The translations under genes were made by a program, and so were the position numbers. Of a DNA stretch of 64,000 nt, positions 12,709-26,100 are shown piece by piece. The notes under the pieces were generated by a model. That model ran no database searches. It was given only the letters and a program-made list of their open reading frames with translations, and was not told the origin of the DNA. The stretch comes from Urophycis tenuis (lineage: Eukaryota; Chordata; Actinopteri; Gadiformes; Phycidae). Numbering within the stretch: position 1 is the first letter of the stretch; each line of letters opens with the position of its first letter. The stretch covers positions 6,382,867 through 6,446,866 of the forward strand of contig JAXIVH010000017.1 of NCBI GenBank assembly GCA_036785325.1, read 5' to 3'.

Positions 12709-15700
12709 CTGGAACAAAAACGGGTCGCCGGGGGGGTCAAAGGTCGGGGGCGGCCCGGTGACACACGGCCGGGTAATGGGACATGTCCGGTAAGGCCGGC
12801 GGTGTGGTTTACCCCCGCGTGGCATTGTTGTCGCAGGGACACAGCACCGTCCGAAATGCAAGAGGAAGCTATTTTGGTGAGTAGCTTATCTGGCCTCATG
12901 TCTGTGTGAGGGAACAAATCTCTCTCCGTGTCCTGTTTTCTTCGTGGTTATCTGTTTAGGTATTTCTTAGTCGGCACACGGATATGCTGTGCGTGGGTGC
13001 GTGCCCGTGTGTGTGTGTGCGTGCATGTCCACACCCATGCAAGCCATTCGTTCCCAGACGTCAGGCGGTTTCCTTCCCACCGGCGGGCGTATCTCCCCGC
13101 ACGTCCTCGCTCACATCCTCCACCAGCACCGATCTTATTTCACTCATCACGTCTCATCCGTTTTCCCCCCCGTCCTCCAGAGCGTAAAGCAATCCATCTC
13201 TCACCCGCCCGGACCCACACCTGCCGACAACGCCACCGTCCCTCATCGCTCGGCGTACTCAAAATAATTAAACCAGAAGTTACTAAATAACCAAAAATAC
13301 ACAAATACAGAAAAACTAACGCCGTGACCTGGCGGTACTCTGCAGCAACACGTGTGCTCTCCTGAAGCCCGCGCCGGCCAACCAGAGCTGGCGTGTCTGG
13401 CAGAGCGCCATTGAATATGCATCGGGTCAAATCGGCGGCCGACTCTTTGCACTTTAATTACAGCGCTATGAACGCGGCGCTCGGTGGCAGGGCGCTCGCT
13501 GCCAAGTTGGCAGCGGGGACAAAAGGCGACACCGAGCTCTGGAGAGGATCGCTGGCAGTGAATCTCAGAGTGTCCCTGAGTAACTGGAGCGTTTTTCCTC
13601 TGATGTGCCGACACGTAGCAACGAGAGAAGACGAGGACCGCGATCAACACCAATAATGATGACATGGACTTTTGAGATGCAGGCAAAAGTAGTTAATGAT
13701 TTTAGGACTAAGTTTAGGAAATGCATTCCCTACCTTCAGGCGCAGATGGGTGTCCCAAGTGCGTCTCACGAACTGAACATCTGCTTATATTGAGGGGAAA
13801 GGCCTTGCTTTTTGACAGGAAACATTGATATATATATATACCATTTCCTCCAAAAGGACTCCGGGGATAAGGGTGACAGGGGAAGATAATCTGATGGTAT
13901 GCACTATTTGTGTGTGTGCGTGCGTGTGTGTGTGTGTGTGTGTGGTAATGGTCACAATACAGCAGCACACACACAGTTTACAGAGAGATAGAGTACGGTT
14001 ATGAATTTAAAACGACTGTTCCATGAGTTGTTGAGATATGGGCCTACATCTATACCTATTAGATGACAGTATGTCTTCGTTGGTCATTTGTGCAATCCTC
14101 GTTGAACAATGGGTTTTCAAATAGGGTTAAAATTATGTTTTGGAAGACGGACTGCAGCAAGACTGGACAGATTTTTTTCTAAACATGTGCTCACAGGTCG
14201 CTGTTTTGCTTGCAATTTATAATCAATGATGAGTTTTAAAGCTTTTTCTCCAGGCCCCAATCTCGACTTTTACACAATGTTTTCAAAAGCGTAAGATGAG
14301 ATGGAAATATGGACTCCAATGGCGCTCCGTGGGTGAACACGTGCCATCGCAGGAGTTACCTGTTATTGGCTGTTTTGGGTTACCACGGTAACGTCAAGCT
14401 GGTGTGTAACACAACACTACGCTGCCCATGTCCCATGAGGTACGATGTAAAGGTGACTGACTGTAGAGCCCACCTGGCTGCAGGCAACTAAGGGTAAAAA
14501 AACAACCCTGAATGGACGCACATCAGGTACGAGCAGCGTTCTGTCCAGAGGTTCAAATTCAAGTTCAAGTCACTTTATTGTCAAGTGTGCTACAGATGAA
14601 ATTGCAGTCCTCTCAGACCAACGGTGCGAAATGAACAAAATGAACAATCAGACAAACAAACAGACATTGTACAGACCACACAAAAATACAAGCAGGAAAT
14701 ACAAAATACAATAGTGAAAGTGAGGTAGTGCGTTGTAGTAGTGGTAGAGGTAGCGTTCACTGAACACTGAAACCCAACACTGGGCCGACTTATCGACAGC
14801 CTGGCTCTGTCGTACGAGCTGTGCGTATCGCAGTGCGTTACGGCGAACGCAAACATCCTCTCAGTGGGTGGGCGCCCCCTGCCTGTCTCCATGGGAACAG
14901 GAGGCTGGGGGAACTCATCTCAGCCAGCGTGAACCTTTACATCCAGCAGAGGAAACATATCGATGGCCGAAGAGCAACAGCCTTTTTTGAGAAAACGAAA
15001 CAAAACATGTTGTTTTCGTGCAGAATTGTGTTTCTTAAGGATACCCAATACAGTACACAGTTGTTGGACTATTACTATATTATGTGTTAACAATACCGAC
15101 CGGGTATTAGTGCCTTGCAAAGTGCAGATAGGATTTTCCCCACTTTCCTATATCATTTTGCAGATAGGGGGTTTTGCTCAGCCGTCGATATTTCTCAGTG
15201 TGCAAAAAGTTTATATCAGTATTATATTTTAAGAAAGAAATTCGAATGTTATCCTAATTAGTGATGTTGTGCTTGCCAGCGGATGCTATTTTGTTCCACA
15301 CATTCCGCTGTCTTCATGGTGGTGGATTTACTGGTGAGCCTGAGGGGAGCCAGCGAAAGCCTCAGCAGCAATAAAGAGCGTGTCTCCCAGCGCTGTCTAA
15401 AAATCTGACAGTGGACTGTGTCAAACGGGGGCTTGGTTTTCCGCTCCGTCCCGGTGCCAGGGACTGAAGGGAGACGGCTGGCGCGACCCAGGGCGCGGGG
15501 CACAGATTCCGTGCTCCGCATTGAGAGGAAATATGACCTCATCTGAGTGATGGACGCACCGAGGGAAGGAAGCCATGCGTCCAAATGAAATGGAGCGCTT
15601 GGCTGTGGGTCAGGCAGACAGACCAGGAGACTCTTCCTGTCCACCTGGACGTCTCGCGGCTAACGAGAGGGAGGCCTGAGGCCGGATGGTGGAGGCAGAG

Positions 15701-16300
15701 TGTTTGACACAAGGTTGCGGGTTCGAACCCCCCAATGTCCACAGTCTAAACTGTAGGAATCCTTGCACAAGATGCCCGCGGCTCCTTATTGACTGGATTA
15801 ATGACAGGATTCAACTGTCTGCTGAATAGCTAACACGACTATTATTTTTACTATTATACTTAGTAGTACTGTAGGGCTTCTACATTAGAATGCATTACAA
15901 AATGCAAAATGGCAATACCCCTCTATTTTGTGATGATCGAGAGAGTTGTAGTGTAGTTGTAATGTCAAATCCGAAATAAACAGAAATATGCTGAAAACTA
16001 GTCTAATCAAAACGTTGTTGTGCCACGCCGTGCACGAGAAACAATAACGTCACATAATGACAAATAATTTCACGATTGATCACTAATCAAGACACAGCAC
16101 ACCAAATTACTTCCAGTAACACTCCTATGCTCCTACACTTCCAAAATGGAGGCGGTCTTTGTGACATCATGACGCTCAAGCCCACGCAAGACACAGTTCA
16201 TCATAACATCAACATAACCCAGACCACCCCAGCTGGTCAGCCGGGCCGCTACAGAACCTGACAGCAGACGATGGACCTCCGAGGGACCAACACTCGAGAG
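12709..16300. other. myo1h upstream region, no recognised exon
   Basis: No convincing coding exon was seen on either strand, and no forkhead domain was found although FOXN4 lies beside MYO1H in human. It holds a short GT run near 13925, a SINE-like tail at 14554-14740, a fragment near 15700-15780 with a Pol III B-box-like GGTTCGAACCCC, and otherwise unique-looking DNA. Confidence 0.4.
14554..14740 (-). repeat. dispersed retroelement 3' tail, copy 1
   Basis: Starts TTCAAGTTCAAGTCACTTTA and continues for about 120 bp with clear similarity to the segment at 20042-20200, so it is a dispersed repeat. The order on plus suggests the 3' end of a minus-strand retroelement. Confidence 0.65.
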
Positions 16301-16915
16301 GCTGCCTCTGTGTCGCCCCCCCCCCCCCCCCGCCCCCCCCGCCCGTCGCTCCAGCACGGCGCTCAGATCTTGTTACTCGGACACAAAGTGGGCCACCGGG
16401 CTCCTGAAAGGGATAGTTCTCCTCATGGGCCGGCGACTGTCAGCATGTCACCCCGGGCAACACGCCTTCCCGGGGGGCTGCGGGGGTCCGGCTGTTCGGA
16501 GGAAACCCGACGAGGCCCCCTGCTCGCCACGGCGCCGCGGAACGTAGCACGCCTTCTCTGGGGAACCGCCGAGGAACCGACAAGGAACCGCGGCCGCCCG
16601 GAGATCGCTTGGCGTCGGCGGCGGGGGGTCCGTACACACGCAGGACGGCTCGTGTGTGCGTGTATGTGTGTGTGTGTCGCCGTGTGTGAAAATGATGTGA
16701 GGAGCGCGAGAACGCCAAAATACAAAACCAGCTTCCCCGTTAACAAGGGTCAATGTTGATATGGTCGCTTTTATAAATCTATAGCGGCAACTTGCAAACA
16801 AATATTTGCATCAATAAAAAAAATACAGAGACTTCACAAGGCATACCTCTTGATATTCCAACTGCTGATGCGTCATGCCGGAAACTCTGGTGGCACCAAC
16901 TTCAGAAAATCCCGA

Positions 16916-17120
16916 CTGTATAAAATCCGGACCGCGGGGTCAGCAGAGCTCCGGTGTTCAGCAGAACCGCCGCGCTGCCATGCTAGCGCCCGTCCTCTGC
17001 CCTCGCCGCGGGGTCTCTGCCCTCACCGCGGGGTCTCTGCGCCGCTAGTGTGAGCGGAGTCACCGACGCCACGGCGTGCGGAGGGCTCGTCTGTCCGTTG
17101 CGACCGGAGGAGCGGGATGG
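16916..17120 (+). promoter_or_regulatory. candidate TATA promoter and GC-rich leader, possibly of svop
   Basis: CTGTATAAAATCC at about 16917 is followed by GC-rich sequence with an upstream ATG at 16980 (22 codons then TAG) and another ATG at 17117. It points toward svop, but I could not link it to the first traced svop exon. Confidence 0.3.
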
Positions 17121-17261
17121 GGACCACCGGGCTCCCTGCCTCCGTGGTAATGAGCGGGGCGAGGCCGGCGGGTCCTGGGGCGCGCGGCGCTGGTTAAACA
17201 TTCATGACCCGCCGGCCACGGAGGTCCGCCCGAGTCCGCCAGCCTCCGCCTGCGTCTAGGG

Positions 17262-17352
<91 letters not shown>
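17262..17352. repeat. GT microsatellite
   Basis: Near-perfect (GT)n, about 45 units, with single GA interruptions. Confidence 0.95.
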
Positions 17353-17353
<1 letters not shown>

Positions 17354-19354
17354 CGTGTGTCGGATTTGCATACAGGTGTGCGTGCTGTGTCTGTAGACAT
17401 TATACAGTGTGTGTGTGTGTGTGCACGCCTGGGTCTGTGTGTGTGTGTTGTTTGTGTTGCTGCATGTAACACAAGGATGGGGTAACTCAACCCGCAGCCT
17501 GCAGACCCTCCTCATACCCTGGGCCCCCCCCGCACGGCGCCGCAGCCGGCGTCTTGTGTTACTGATCTTTGATTAGACGGATGCATTTCTAACTAATTAC
17601 AAACTCAGCGTTCAGCTGCTCTCTGTTTCGGCTTCTGGTGAAATCAAACCCCCGGTTCTTTTTAACAACACAAAAGGTGTTTGTAGGACATGTTTGCTGC
17701 AGTGGACAGCGCGCACACACACACACACGCACATGCGCACCCACGCACACACACACTTGAATGGTTTGTTTAATCTCTAGTTATTTTAATTGTATACACT
17801 TAAGATCTCTGTAAAACAACCCTCTGGATGTGTTACTGCCACTAATCCTCAATGCTTGATACAAGGTCATCCTGTTTGGCCTTCTGGAGGAGCAGCTTGC
17901 TATGTTCAACTTGACAAAGTGGGCTACTTACTTACTACTTAACTTAAGACTAATTAATATTTAGGGGATCCACTCGCCTCAAACCGCGACTACTTTATTC
18001 ATTCATGGGGACAAACCGAACAGCGAGAATGAGGCCGTGACCTGCACAGGTATGCTTTGCTATAAATAAAACATCAAAATCTATATATAATAATGAATCA
18101 TTTCAATAAATACCTTAAGTAACATAGTATTATACTAACATTTCCCAGACACATTTTGAAGTTTGAAAAATGATGAATGATAATAAGGATCAGGACGTAC
18201 CTCTGAGTGGCTGCACATGTTCTAACGGCCGGTGGGAGGAAGGTTTCACAGCCTCCGTGCTCCGCTGGCCGTACTGCTGGGGAGGTGGGCCAGCCGGACC
18301 GGGGTGGAGCCTCGCAGAGGGGGTCTGAGCCAGAGGGGGGCCGGCCAGACCAGGATCTGTGGTCCGCATGGACTCAGGGTCTCATAGAAATAGTGAGAGA
18401 GAGAAAGAATGAGAGAAACAGAGAGAGATGGAAGAGAAGGGAAATGAAAGAGACCAGAAGGAGAGGGAGACAAGAGAGTGGGGGACGTGGACGAGAGAGG
18501 GAGGAGGAGAGAGACACAGATGGGGGTAGGAGCGAGACACGATAGAACGAGGGGAGAGAGAGAGACTGCGGGGGGGGGGGGGGGGGGGTTCGTTTTAAGA
18601 CACCTGCATTCACGGCCATCCCATAATGCCACCGCCTGTGTGTCCTCGTTTTCAGTCGTTTTTTTCTGAGGTGAACCTAGTTTCTTGTTGCTGGGGTGCA
18701 GAGGAGACAGAGAGAGAGGGACAACACGTGGTCTCCCCCACCCTCCCAGCCACAGGGAGGGGGAGACAAAGGGAGCCACAGGTTTTCTCCATTTTGTCCA
18801 GATGTGGGGCCAGCAGTCATGCATGTGAGTCTCTTAACTCGCGTGCACACTGTAAGGTGCAAATGCTTGCATGACACGTGAAACCTATTCTAGCACGGAA
18901 TAGCATAACATTCCTACTGTAGCTTGTTATAGCAACATAACATAGCTGTTGCCTCGTTGTCTTTGTAAATGACGACCCTGGAGTACGTTCAAGGTCTGGA
19001 TGTGTTCTCTTCTCTCTTGTTCTTGATCCGCATGAGACCACCCTCATTCCGTGGTCTCCCACTGCGTTTCTCTCTGCAGTTGGTGATATTCATTGAGTTG
19101 AGCTCATCGATTGAAGTGTAAACGTGAACATCTGGATGAGGCTGCCTTATCGGAGGCTGTAGCCTCACCTGGACTGCAGGGATGAACCTGGCGATCCAGC
19201 AACACCACCCAGATGGTTCATAACCAGGTCATGTGACCTTTAGAGGGCCCTGGCCCTGGGGCCTGCTGTGTGGATGGGTGGGTGTGTTACGTTCATACTA
19301 TGGATTGTTAATGCCAATGGTTCCTTTGGTGATGATGGGCGGGTATTTACACCT

Positions 19355-19757
19355 TGGCCGTGTTCCGATATCTATACTTACCGTACTTAGTATACTTAGT
19401 TTGAGTACGTAGGGTGTTTGGTACGGTGTGCCGAAGGACCCGGATGTTGCCCTCAAAATGGTTAGTACGCATAGTATGCAAGGGTGTACACTATCCGTAC
19501 TCAACGGCAGCCATCTTAGATACGTAGCGGAAGAGGCAGAGCCAGGCTGAGCCGCGCTCAGTTTGAGAATGTCTAGACGTGGGCGTAATGGTTTCACGTG
19601 TGTTTGGCGGGTGACGCGGCCGCGCAGCTGATAGTCATTTCCGCTAAATGCGCCATTTGGAACAACACTAACATCTGAAAATCTGCGTACTTGGTGAGTA
19701 CGGATAGTGTACTACGTTTAAGTGTACTCATGAAGTATGGATATCGGAACACAGCCA
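19355..19757. mobile_element. MITE with 24-bp terminal inverted repeats
   Basis: Left end TGGCCGTGTTCCGATATC (19355 on) and right end, reverse-complemented, TGGCTGTGTTCCGATATC; 22 of 24 bases match. The 403-bp interior has no coding potential and contains extra sub-terminal inverted segments around GTACTTAG/GTGTACT. Non-autonomous DNA element; superfamily not assigned because no clear target duplication was seen. Confidence 0.75.
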
Positions 19758-20041
19758 TGATCTTTCATTCCTTTGGTTTGCCCTTCATTCAGCCTTGACA
19801 TCCTGTCTCTCTTGTGACCCTTTCATTGGCTGGGCTCCACTGGCCCACAAGAGGCCCCGCCCTACAACCATGTGACCCCCAAGAATGGCTTCTGGTTTAT
19901 TAAAGCTAATTAAAACTATGTGCCATTGGACCAGTTCCCCAATAGGGGAAATATCTTGTCACAAATCAGGCTTTAGATTAATATCTAAAGTCTTGATTGC
20001 AGGCAAGCTCAAATCTGTTTGATCTACTTTCCCTTTTTATT

Positions 20042-20200
20042 GTTCAAGTTCAAGTAACTTTATTGTCAAGTGTGCTACATGGCAGGCATATAGCACAGAT
20101 GAACTTGCAGTCCTCTCAGACCTGCGGTGCAAAATGAACAAAATGGACAATCAGACAACACAGAAAACACAGAAAAATGCAAGTACGAAAAAAAGTGAGG
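20042..20200 (-). repeat. dispersed retroelement 3' tail, copy 2
   Basis: TTCAAGTTCAAGTAACTTTA and the following bases match the copy at 14554-14740, with a short extra segment (CATGGCAGGCATATAGC). Confidence 0.65.
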
Positions 20201-20982
20201 TAAAAACCTTATTGGTTTTGTTTCGACCAATCGTGTGGCTGGAGGCGGCGATCGGTAAGCGTATGATTTGCAATATGCTGGCTGTATGTTTCGCTACTTA
20301 ACTCCGCCCATGTCCACAAACAACAGAGCCCGTTCTGCTGGTGGGTCCCTGGGACCGGGTGTCCATACCAGCCCTTCTTTCCCACACCTCCCCAGGAGCT
20401 GCCTGCCTGACGCAGAATGAGCGACTGGGTTGAATCGACCAGAATTACTTATAAAAGATGGAGGGATCCTGAAATGAGGTGAAGTAACCAAACATGTTTC
20501 AAACTGAGCTGAACAGAACCTGGGAAACCAGCCGGACTGCTTGGCTGTGCTGTCTGATTGCGGTGTTGCCCCTCGTGTCTTAAGTCATGTTTTATGTTGT
20601 TGACATGTTTATGTGGATCTGTGTGTGTGTGTGTTCCTTATGGCAGCGAGGGCTCATTTCAGCGTGGGGAACTCACCGGTGGCCCCAACAGTGGAGACCC
20701 ATCCCCTGAACCTGAGGTGCACTCTGGGGACCGTGAACACGGATCACGAGCAGAGTCCAATCACAGCCAAGGTTTGTGGTCGCACCTTAACCACAGCAGA
20801 ACGTGAGGCTCACCTGAGGTGCTGAGGGCGCAGCTTGAGCCTGGAGCGTGACGGATGTGCAGCACAAGTTTTACGTGACAGTAGATAGTTGCTTTGTACG
20901 TTGTGTCCCATCATTTGCGTTTCTGCGCCATTATTTCAGTTTTATGACAATGTCCTGTTTATCTCTCTCTATCTACATCACG

Positions 20983-21050
<68 letters not shown>
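20983..21050. repeat. GT microsatellite
   Basis: (GT)n about 33 units, upstream of the first traced svop exon. Confidence 0.95.
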
Positions 21051-21052
<2 letters not shown>

Positions 21053-21184
21053 GCTCGCGAAAAGCGTGTGTGTGCTTTGTTTGCCTGTGCAAACAAGTGT
21101 GTGCGTGCAGTGTTACAGAACATTCAGTTCCAGGTTCACTTTTAGCATAAACTAACTATAAAGTAACTGCTGTCCTTCAAACAG

Positions 21185-22718
21185 ACGTGTTGAGTGTTCA
21201 GGACTGCGTGGACACCCTGGGCTTTGGGCGGTTTCAGGTGAAACTCTCCATGCTCACGGGTGTGAGCTCGGTAAGCAGAGCGACCAACACACACAGAGAG
21301 ACCAACACACACGTGTTTGAGGTCTGCTGTGAGCCGTGTCCCCCGGGGGGCGCTGAACACAGCCGCGTCTCCCTCTGTCTGGCCGCGTGTAGATGGCCGA
21401 CGCCATGGAGACGATGCTGCTGAGCATCCTGGGGCCTCAGCTGCTCTGTGAATGGAGATTGGAGACTTCTTTTCAAGTGGCACTCCTTACCGCGGTGAGC
21501 CCACGTGCTGCCCCAGTCACCACCACAGACAGACAGACAGACAGACAGACAGACGTACTTTAATGATCCCTGAGGGAAATTGCATTTGTTACAATACTCC
21601 AGGGAAAAAAGAAAGAAGAGACAGGCACTCTACGTATAGTAAAGTGTTAGAATATATAAATATACAATATAAACCGATGTAAAATATAAAATATAAACCT
21701 ATGTAAAATAGAACCTATGTAAAATATAAACCTGTAATGTAAAGCAATGTAAAGCAATATACAAAAAATATACATAAAGAAATATACATAAATGTACATA
21801 TATCCAGGCATACACTAAGAGGTGATAGCATACACAAGGATGTAGCATGTCGGATTCTATGTTGTAAAAAAGACCAGTTGTGCATAGAGATGACCAGTTA
21901 TGTAGTGAAATGAAAAGAAATGACCAGTTATGCAATAAATGACCAGTTATGCAATAAACTGCTAACACCACTGGTGTTAGCAGTAATACTGAGCAGGGTA
22001 ATGATTGTATCCTCATGGATTGTGTCTTCACATTCGCCTCAGGCCGTGTTCCTGGGGATGGCCATTAGTTCTCCGTTCTGGGGCAACGTTTGTGACAAAT
22101 ACGGCAGGAAAACGGTACGGACACACTGGAAAACAACAGTACAGATTAAAACGTATTCTGATGTGGATTGAGACATTTTCACATTCATTTGCCCTGAATG
22201 TGGACTGCGAGTGTGTGACTGTGTCGGGGTCCCTGCTTGGCCGGTTCCCGGTCCGGTTCCCGGTGCGGTTCCCCCTGGTGCGGTTCCCCCTGATGCGGTT
22301 CCCCCTGTGAACAGGGCCTGATGATGAGCGTGGTGTGGACCCTCTACTACGGCCTGCTGAGTGCGCTGGCGCCCACGCTGGGCTGGATGCTGGTGCTGCG
22401 AGGCCTGGTGGGCGTGGGCATCGGCGGAGCCCCCCAGGCGTACGTCTGTCGCCCCCGGTTACGCTACGCTAACGACGTTGGGCTAACCAGCTATATATAT
22501 GCATACCATGCATATATATACAGTATATAACCGCTGTCACTAGGCTGCAGGTTGTCAGAGTTGGAGTCAGATTTGTAATTTACCTAAACGGTTACATAAC
22601 TTGGTGGTCTTATGAGGAGGAAAACAAACACACAAATTTAGGTCAAGAGAAGCGGTGGCTTGTGTTTGAAGAGGTGGGACCCTACTTTATGCAATTCCCC
22701 TCAGGGATCATTAAAGTA

Positions 22719-22757
<39 letters not shown>

Positions 22758-23151
22758 ACTTTCAGATTCACCTTGTATTCTGAGTTCCTCCCGAGGAAGT
22801 CCAGAGCCCTCTACATCGTGCTGGTCGAGGTGATGAATTCATTGTCAGTATGATCAAAAATGCACGCCATCCCAGTTTGCAGTATATTACAATAATATGC
22901 TGACTATTGATAATATTGTGGTGTACCAACTAGTGCTCTATTGATGTCAGGGAGACCAGAACATCAGATTTTAAACACCTTTTCAACTGCAGGTCTTTAC
23001 ATTGGTGGTTTCCCCCGCCAGGCTCTGTACTCCGTGGGTGCCGTGGTGGCCGTGGTTCTGGCCATGCTCATCATGCCCGCTCTGGGCTGGCGTTGGCTGC
23101 TTGGCGCCGCGGCTCTGCCCCTCCTGCTCTACATCGGCTCCTACTCTGTGA

Positions 23152-23196
<45 letters not shown>

Positions 23197-26100
23197 CGCC
23201 TCTCACTTGCGTTGCCTCCGGGCCGAACACATAATCGACAGGAGAAACAGATGAAGTGAGAGTAAGTCTCACTTCAGAGGGCTGTGTGCGGGAGAACAAC
23301 GTGCAATGGAACACCCCATCATCGTCCTGTTAGAACCATCTTCCTGGTGATCAGAACGCGTGGATCAATGTTTTAAAGGGTAAAGGGGGCATTTAGTGGA
23401 CGCTTTTGTCCAAAGCGACTTACATTCAGAACATTTGCGGGGTTCGACATGTGGACAGTTGGAGGAGGAGGAGGGGGATCAAGGGGATCGAACCGCCGAC
23501 CCTACGGTTAGTGGACGACCCGCTCTGTCCACCCGCTCTACCCACTGCATGTTATTTAGTGGTTTTTCTGACTGGGAATGAATCTGTCTGGAAATAGCCA
23601 TCACATGTACATCACATGTCTCTTAGAGCGGCGGTGATGTGCTCTCCCCACAGTGGCTCCCGGAGAGCGCCCACTTCGACCTGCAGGCGGGGAACAGGGA
23701 CGCGGCCGTCGCCACCTTGAAGCGCATCGCCGCCGAGAACGGAAAGGTGGCGCCCGCGGGGCGTCTGATGGCTGGCCACCAGGTGACCCACCGCGCCACA
23801 CAGACACCTCGCCCCGTTTCTCTGGAGGGCCGAGCCGCCGTGTCTCACTGTGTTCACCTCTCCGCTCAACACTCAGAGGGAACGCGGCCGTCTCAGAGAC
23901 CTCCTCTCCCCCGCGTGCCTGAAGACCACCCTGCTCCTGTGGGCCATCTGGTGGGTTGTGTCGGCGCTCCTCTGCACTGCGGTCCAGTTTACTGCTCTGG
24001 CAACGCAGCTTTTTTCAAAAGTCTTTTGGGTTTTTTTTTTCTCCACAGGTTTGCACTTGCCTTCTCATATTCTGGGATAGTGCTCTTGACCCCTGCGCTG
24101 CTACAAGAAGGAGACGCGTGTCAGGGTACGTGACAGCCTGACGAAAGGCTCCTCCCTGTGGAGTCAGAGCGGTCCGACTCCCTAGAGCTCCAGCACCAGA
24201 TAACGGATGACGTCCTGTTTCTCTCCATGCCAGCGACCCACAGGGCCAGCACCGACCCGGACTGCAGCCTGAAGTGCCACTACTTGACCCAGGATGACTA
24301 CGAGGGTCTTCTGTTGACCACTTTAGCTGAATTCCCAGGTAGAACGCGGCATGTCTATATGTATATATGCAGTAGATACTCTCAGTTGGCACCTGAAATT
24401 CACTACAGTGCACCGTGTGTGCACGCTCTAAATCTGAGGCCATGGCTCTCAGCAGGAAACCGGTGGATTGCCTACTTCGGGTAGGGAATGAGTCCTTACC
24501 CCAAGTGAAGGAGTTTAAGTACCTCGGGGTCTTGTTCACGAGTGAGGGGAGGATGGAGCAGGAGATGGGCAGGAGAATCGGAGCAGCGGGGGCGGTTTTG
24601 CATTCGCTCTACCGCACCGTTGTGACGAAGAGGGAGCTGAGCCAGAAGGCGAAGCTCTCGATCTTCCGGTCTATCTTTGTTCCTACTCTCACCTATGGTC
24701 ATGAAGGTTGGGTCATGACCGAAAGAACGAGATCGCGGGTACAAGCGGCCGAAATGGGTTTTCTCAGGAGGGTGGCGGGCGTCTCCCTTAGAGATAGGGT
24801 GAGGAGCTCAGTCATCCGGGAGAGACTCGGAGTAGAGCCGCTGCTCCTTTGCGTGGAAAGGAGCCAGTTGAGGTGGTTCGGGCATCTGATAAGGATGCCC
24901 CCCGGGCGCCTCCCTATGGAGGTGTTCCGGGCACAACCAGCTGGGAAGAGACCACGGGGAAGACCCAGAACGAGGTGGAGAGATTATATCTCCACACTGG
25001 CCTGGGAACGCCTCGGGATCCCCCAGTCAGAGCTGGCTGATGTGGCCCGGGAAAGGGAAGTGTGGGGTTCCTTGCTCGAACTGTTGCCCCCGCGACCCGA
25101 CCCCGGATAAGCGGTAGAAAGTGAGTGAGTGAGTGAGTGAGCACCGTGTGTGGAATGGACTGTAGAAAAAAGTGAGTGCGGTCCGCTGTACTTAACGTTC
25201 ACTATCGCTGTGGTGAACCCACCCCTCCCGGGTGATGTGCTGGTGAAGGACTGCACTATTAGTGCTGTCACAGATGTGCTCCTCCAGGGGACCTGTCAGG
25301 GTCCCAAGAGGCCCCCCACGTCAATGCTGTTGGCTTCAAAGACTGCTCACTCTCTCTCTTGCACCATCGAGGACACTTCAGCACCCTTCAAGTGTGTGTG
25401 CAGAGGGGTGATGGGTATGTCAAGGCTGGTCCCGTCGCCCGGCTCTCTCCGGGAGCCGTCCAGACACCCAGTGGCCCGCTAGCATGACGGCGCAGCCCTG
25501 TTGTGCGTCCCCTCGCCCACTCCGTTGTCTTTCAGGGTTGTTGGTGACTCTTCTTGCGGTGGAGCGGATTGGCAGGAAGAAGAGCATGGCGCTGTGCTTG
25601 GTCCTGTTCTCCGTGTCTACTCTGCCCCTGTTTGGATGCATCGGGAGGTGAGGTGGTAGTGGTGGCGGTGGTGGTGGTGATGGTGGTGGTGGTGGTGGTG
25701 ATGGTGGTGGTGGTGGAGGTGGCGGTGGCGGTTCTGAGGTGGTGGAGGTGGTAGAGGGGGCGGTGGTGGCGGTGGCAGTGAGGTAGTAGTGGTGGTGATG
25801 GCGGCGGTGGTGGTGGTGGTGGTGGCGGTAGTGAGGTGGTGGTGGTGGTGGTGGTGGTGATGGTGGTGATGGTGGTGATGGCGGCGGTGGTGGTGGCGGT
25901 AGTGAGGTGGTAGAGGTGGCGGTGGGGGTGGTGGTGGTGATGGTGGTGATGGTGGTGATGGCGGCGGTGGTGGTGGCGGTAGTGAGGTGGTGGTGGTGGT
26001 GGTGGTGGTGGTGGTGGTGGTGGTGATGGTGGTGGTGAAGGTGGTGGTGGTGGTGAAGGTGGTGGTGGTGGTGGCGGCGGTGGTGGTGGTGGCGGTGGTA

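Larger units (their letters stand above)
17353..21184. other. svop upstream/intronic stretch
   Basis: No exon is certain. It holds a purine-rich GAGA tract (18385-18580) ending in poly-G, a MITE (19355-19757), a dispersed repeat (20042-20200) and a (GT)n run (20983-21050). One candidate svop exon is 20646-20776: it follows a CAG acceptor and ends in phase 1, which the exon at 21185 requires, but its encoded sequence (ending SNHSQ) does not clearly match known Svop N-termini. Confidence 0.3.

Noticed and set aside
12709..21184. foxn4 between svop and myo1h, as expected from human gene order
   Set aside because: No forkhead-like sequence was recognised in any frame.
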